Origin: Pleurotus djamor
Taxonomy: Eukaryota > Basidiomycota > Agaricomycetes > Agaricales > Pleurotaceae
Length of the DNA: 64,000 nucleotides
NCBI GenBank assembly: GCA_029747585.1
Contig: JAPEVF010000005.1
Location: 1 to 64,000, forward strand
Direction: 5' to 3'
Below are positions 61,401 through 64,000 of the stretch, piece by piece. How positions within the stretch are numbered: position 1 is the first letter of the stretch; every line of letters begins with the position of its first letter. The notes under the pieces are model-generated. The model saw nothing but the letters and a program-made list of their open reading frames with translations, had not been told where the DNA came from and ran no database searches. Both the position numbers and the translations under genes were made by a program.

Positions 61401-61864
61401 ACGAACCGTATCTGAATGAACCCGGTTGGGCGAATAGTGCTGGAACGCCTCCATCTCTGGCTTGTAAGCATCATCATACCATACCGAGTAGTCTGTCGCG
61501 CTCAACATGAAAAAGATTCTGCAAACGTTCGCCGCATGGTAGTCAAGACGGCTGTAAGTTTCTCGCCGAACGAATCGTGGCGACAAGAACTCACCTGAAT
61601 GCATAGATGTTGGGTAACCTGAGAAACCCTCCGGAACCCTTTGGCGATGTCATCCGAACCCATTTCAGGCTGAAAGCTCAGTCCATTAAACGGCAGCTAG
61701 ATGAATGGCTCAGCAAGGACGATGGCAAGACAACTGCCGGCGACGGCGGTGGGTTCGTAGGATCATTGGTGAGAACCGATGCCGCCAGCAGTAACAATGG
61801 ATTCGCCCAGGATATTGAAGAACTAAAGACGCTTCTGGACTCTTTACAAGAAGACACAAATTAG
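58424..61864 (+). CDS. UBA + RING/IBR-like + E2 ubiquitin-conjugating multidomain protein
   Basis: A large multi-exon protein. The N-terminal MADREVQQLVDMGATVAQ with AKAALRQYKDVMQAAE looks like a UBA ubiquitin-binding helix bundle. An acidic region follows. Zinc-type cysteines then appear: GCPEGG, CRCPQDCGTII and, in a different frame, CHLCEQRLDLPNGW, then NHCPRCNVDFCRACGEPF, resembling a RING/IBR cluster. The C-terminal part is a UBC domain of the BIRC6/UBE2O kind: LFDVFLGPSYNQSPPSVKY, GGRFRFNPNLYADGKVCLSL with the probable active cysteine at 61251-61253, and LGTWSGPGWVAG. It ends ELKTLLDSLQEDTN. Around 59200-59270 two frames compete and the junction is not resolved. The E2 part is secure; a combined E2/E3 role is inference. 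Confidence 0.8.
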
Positions 61865-62773
61865 TATCTTGTCTCAANTTTTTATGTGCTACAAGAATCG
61901 CCTCGCTTCGCTTCGGCTTAAAGAGGGTCAGTAATGAGGTATATTAAAACAAAGACATGTAGAAATACTAGTAGCCCTGAAAGACTTGGGTACGGTGACA
62001 GGAAGAGTTGAGGAGGGGGGACGGAAAAGTTATCTCCTCACTCAAGGCTTCGATCACCAAAGGCACGGTCGTTCCGGCGTTGTATGAGCGCTGGTATGGG
62101 CAGTGAAGCTAGTATATGTTCTCCCTCAAAAGCTTCAACCCAAGGCGGGGACGTGTCGGTATAGCAGAGTCGCAGAAGTGTATCAGAAGAGTATATGTAA
62201 AAGGTTGCAAGAGCGCTTCGCGCGCGATGATTCATGATGGGGGTATTTAATCCGCCTCCTCCAGTCAACTTGTCTCTCGTCGAAGGCTTACCAAGTAAGC
62301 AAGGGAGTAGGGAGTGAGGGAGAAAAGAGGTCCGGGCCGAAGGGGAAAGTTAAGGAGAGACAGGGGGTGAGCGGAACAATGCATCGGAGAAGCCAAACAT
62401 GTACACTCAATGATGTGCAGTCTCTTTAAGATACGAGTAATGGTTCATAATGTTCCGAAAGTGTACGTCATTGGTGATATGTAATAATAATTTGGGTCCC
62501 TTGGCTTGAAGCTATCCTGCAGAGTATCCCGGTATGCGAGGCCCGCGAGTCAACGCCAGAGCGAAGCGAGTCATGCGTCAGCAAAGTTTCAGTAGATATC
62601 GTAGGAAGGGTACTCGGTGCGTGATTTCGATTGAGGTGTGTGTTCATAACGTCTTAGATCATCTCAGCGACCGATCCACTGGCCAAGTCTCAACGCCATA
62701 CAATTGGCGACACCCATGATACAGGATACATGTTGTCAGGGAAGATGACCTACGAGTGTGCTTGGCCAGCGTT
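61865..62773. other. Convergent intergenic region, about 900 nt
   Basis: Lies between the stops of the plus-strand UBA/E2 gene and the minus-strand GH6 gene. A few short frames occur (for example 62038-62268 on the minus strand) without coding support. One N at 61878. I see no repeat or RNA gene. Confidence 0.45.
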
Positions 62774-64000
62774 CTATAGAGGCGGGACAGCATTTTGGAC
62801 AAGCATTTCGAAGTAAGCCTGGAGCGATCATTCATAAATGAAATCGCGAAGCACGATTGAACGACGTACCTGGAACCATTGATTGGTCTCAGGGGAAGGC
62901 TTCTTGGAAGTAGGACGACCACAGGAGGGGTCGTAACTGGCGGCAGCGGGATCTGAGGTACCATCGGAGACTCCTCCGAGTTTGGCCCAAACGATAGCAT
63001 CGATGAGAGTGGAGCCCGTGTTGAGGGTAGGGCGGTCGCCAAAGCCGGCGTGGTCGATGTTACACCATTCTACCCAATCTGCACGGATACCTTGAACTGC
63101 AGCACGGCTTTGGTCGACAATGAAATGGGCAGAGAAACCTTGAGCAGAGAGAAGGGGTGCGAGGGCCTATTAAATCGGGTATAAAATTAGCTACCATGTA
63201 TCACAACTTTGCTAGCCCGAGATGATTATAAGACCAACCTCGATGTAATGTAATTCGTCAAAGTTGGGATTGGGTGACGTGATTGAGTCGGGACTGAGAG
63301 CGCGTAGTTTGTTGTAATTGGCGACATTTGTGGCGAGGCCACGGAAGAAGGCTGGTTGTCCGGCATCATTGTAGAGCTGAGCGAAGAGTTGAGCGGCAGG
63401 AGACAGATTCGAAGGCCATCCGAGGATCCCAGCGTGGCTGGCATCTACATACATATAGACACTGAGAGGATTGAGTGTCTGTAGAGCATAGACTACGCCT
63501 GCATGGTAGATATTTGCAGCAGCTTGACATTTTGGGATGTGCATGTTAGATACGATGTTGTATAGCGACTTCGGCTCTATGATGGCAACCACACGAACAT
63601 TGGGGTATTCTGCGGTTTATCATTGAGATCATTGATGGTGAAGAACGAGTTGGTGTCTTGTGACTTACGGGAAATAGCCGTAGCGATTTGATCAATAAAA
63701 TTCTTGTAGAGTGCGAGACCACCACTATTCAGAGAGAAGTCTCCACTAGACCCAGGTGCAGAACAGTCACGGCCAGGTAGGTTGTAGATGACAATTTGTA
63801 CAAGTTGAGGGCGACCGTTGATCGTCCCAAGTAAATTGGCATCATTCATCATGGTCGAGAGGGAAGAAATCACGGAGAGATTGTCCACCCAGATGAAAGT
63901 GGGTTTATCAGCGACGGTGGCAGCTTTGGCGCGAAGCATGGGGTCTGCGATAGCAGGGAGAGCGTGAGCGATCTCATCAGTGTAGAAAGGATTTTTGTAA
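62774..64000 (-). CDS. GH6 cellobiohydrolase (CBH II type), N-terminus beyond window
   Basis: Secreted family 6 glycoside hydrolase releasing cellobiose from non-reducing cellulose ends, with the 5' part cut by the window edge. Visible parts are TFIWVDNLSVISSLSTMM, IVIYNLPGRDCSAPGSSGDF with the catalytic aspartate in GRDCSA, and VVAIIEPKSLYNIVSNM. MYVDASHAGILGWPSN and SAHFIVDQSRAAVQGIR follow. ADWVEWCNIDHAGFGDRPT and DAIVWAKLGGVSDGTSDPAA with YDPSCGRP close the active-site tunnel region. It ends FEMLVQNAVPPL. Introns occur near 62819-62870, 63165-63240 and 63600-63670. Whether a CBM1 and linker precede the catalytic domain cannot be seen. Confidence 0.93.

Noticed and set aside
1..64000. CRISPR arrays, prophage, operons or transposons
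   Set aside because: No direct-repeat arrays, terminal inverted repeats, transposase or reverse-transcriptase frames were seen; genes are intron-rich eukaryotic units.

Overview
The window reads as a stretch of nuclear genome from a filamentous basidiomycete, most likely a wood- or litter-decaying agaricomycete. Genes are dense, and most are cut by several canonical GT-AG introns of about 45-70 nt. Most proteins are conserved fungal housekeeping types, and two are secreted cellobiohydrolases (GH7 and GH6). I see no prokaryotic, viral, CRISPR or transposon sequence. Isolated N bases are scattered through the draft, and several coincide with reading-frame breaks, so many apparent frameshifts are probably sequence errors. 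The species cannot be named from the sequence alone.

Layout. 0.4-3.6 kb (-): ATAD5/Elg1-like PCNA unloader. 4.2-5.7 kb (-): GH7 cellobiohydrolase. 6.5-7.8 kb (-): a small unidentified ORF and mitochondrial ribosomal protein uL22m. 7.9-8.3 kb (+): Yos1/IER3IP1 homologue. 8.6-9.5 kb (-): GILT-type thiol reductase. 9.8-10.5 kb (-): MIX23/CCDC58. 10.8-12.5 kb (-): C2H2 zinc-finger protein. 13.5-14.2 kb (-): possible Spd1/Dif1-type ribonucleotide reductase regulator. 15.3-18.5 kb (+): Kelch-repeat membrane protein. 18.8-21.6 kb (-): large disordered protein. 21.9-23.2 kb (+): protein rich in SUMO-consensus motifs. 23.3-24.3 kb (+): AKTIP/FTS-like UEV. 24.4-28.2 kb (-): PPIP5K (Vip1/Asp1). 28.5-32.5 kb (+): copper P-type ATPase. 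33.0-35.8 kb (+): acyl-CoA synthetase, poorly sequenced. 36.2-42.6 kb (+): IQGAP. 42.7-45.5 kb (-): MFS transporter of the allantoate-permease type. 45.9-48.5 kb (+): WW/FF-domain TCERG1-like factor. 48.9-52.2 kb (+): ER HSP90 (GRP94) ending in HDEL. 52.5-54.4 kb (-): Air1/2-like zinc-knuckle protein. 54.6-55.8 kb (-): CAF16-like ABC ATPase. 56.1-58.0 kb (+): Opy2-like membrane anchor. 58.4-61.9 kb (+): UBA plus zinc-cluster plus E2 protein. 62.8 kb to the right edge (-): GH6 cellobiohydrolase, cut by the window.

The genes do not form one pathway cluster. Loose themes are genome maintenance (ATAD5, candidate RNR regulator), secretory-pathway function (Yos1, GILT, GRP94), copper handling, inositol-pyrophosphate and osmotic signalling (PPIP5K, Opy2), cytokinesis (IQGAP), nuclear RNA work (TCERG1-like, Air1/2, CAF16) and cellulose breakdown. 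Closely spaced divergent pairs (disordered protein/SUMO-motif protein, PPIP5K/Cu-ATPase, CAF16/OPY2) probably share promoters. The points most worth a second look are a fungal GRP94 containing a 15-nt microexon, a single protein joining UBA, RING/IBR-like and E2 parts, a GC-AG intron that splits the Walker A sequence of CAF16, and a PIP-box-like motif in the ATAD5 N-terminus.
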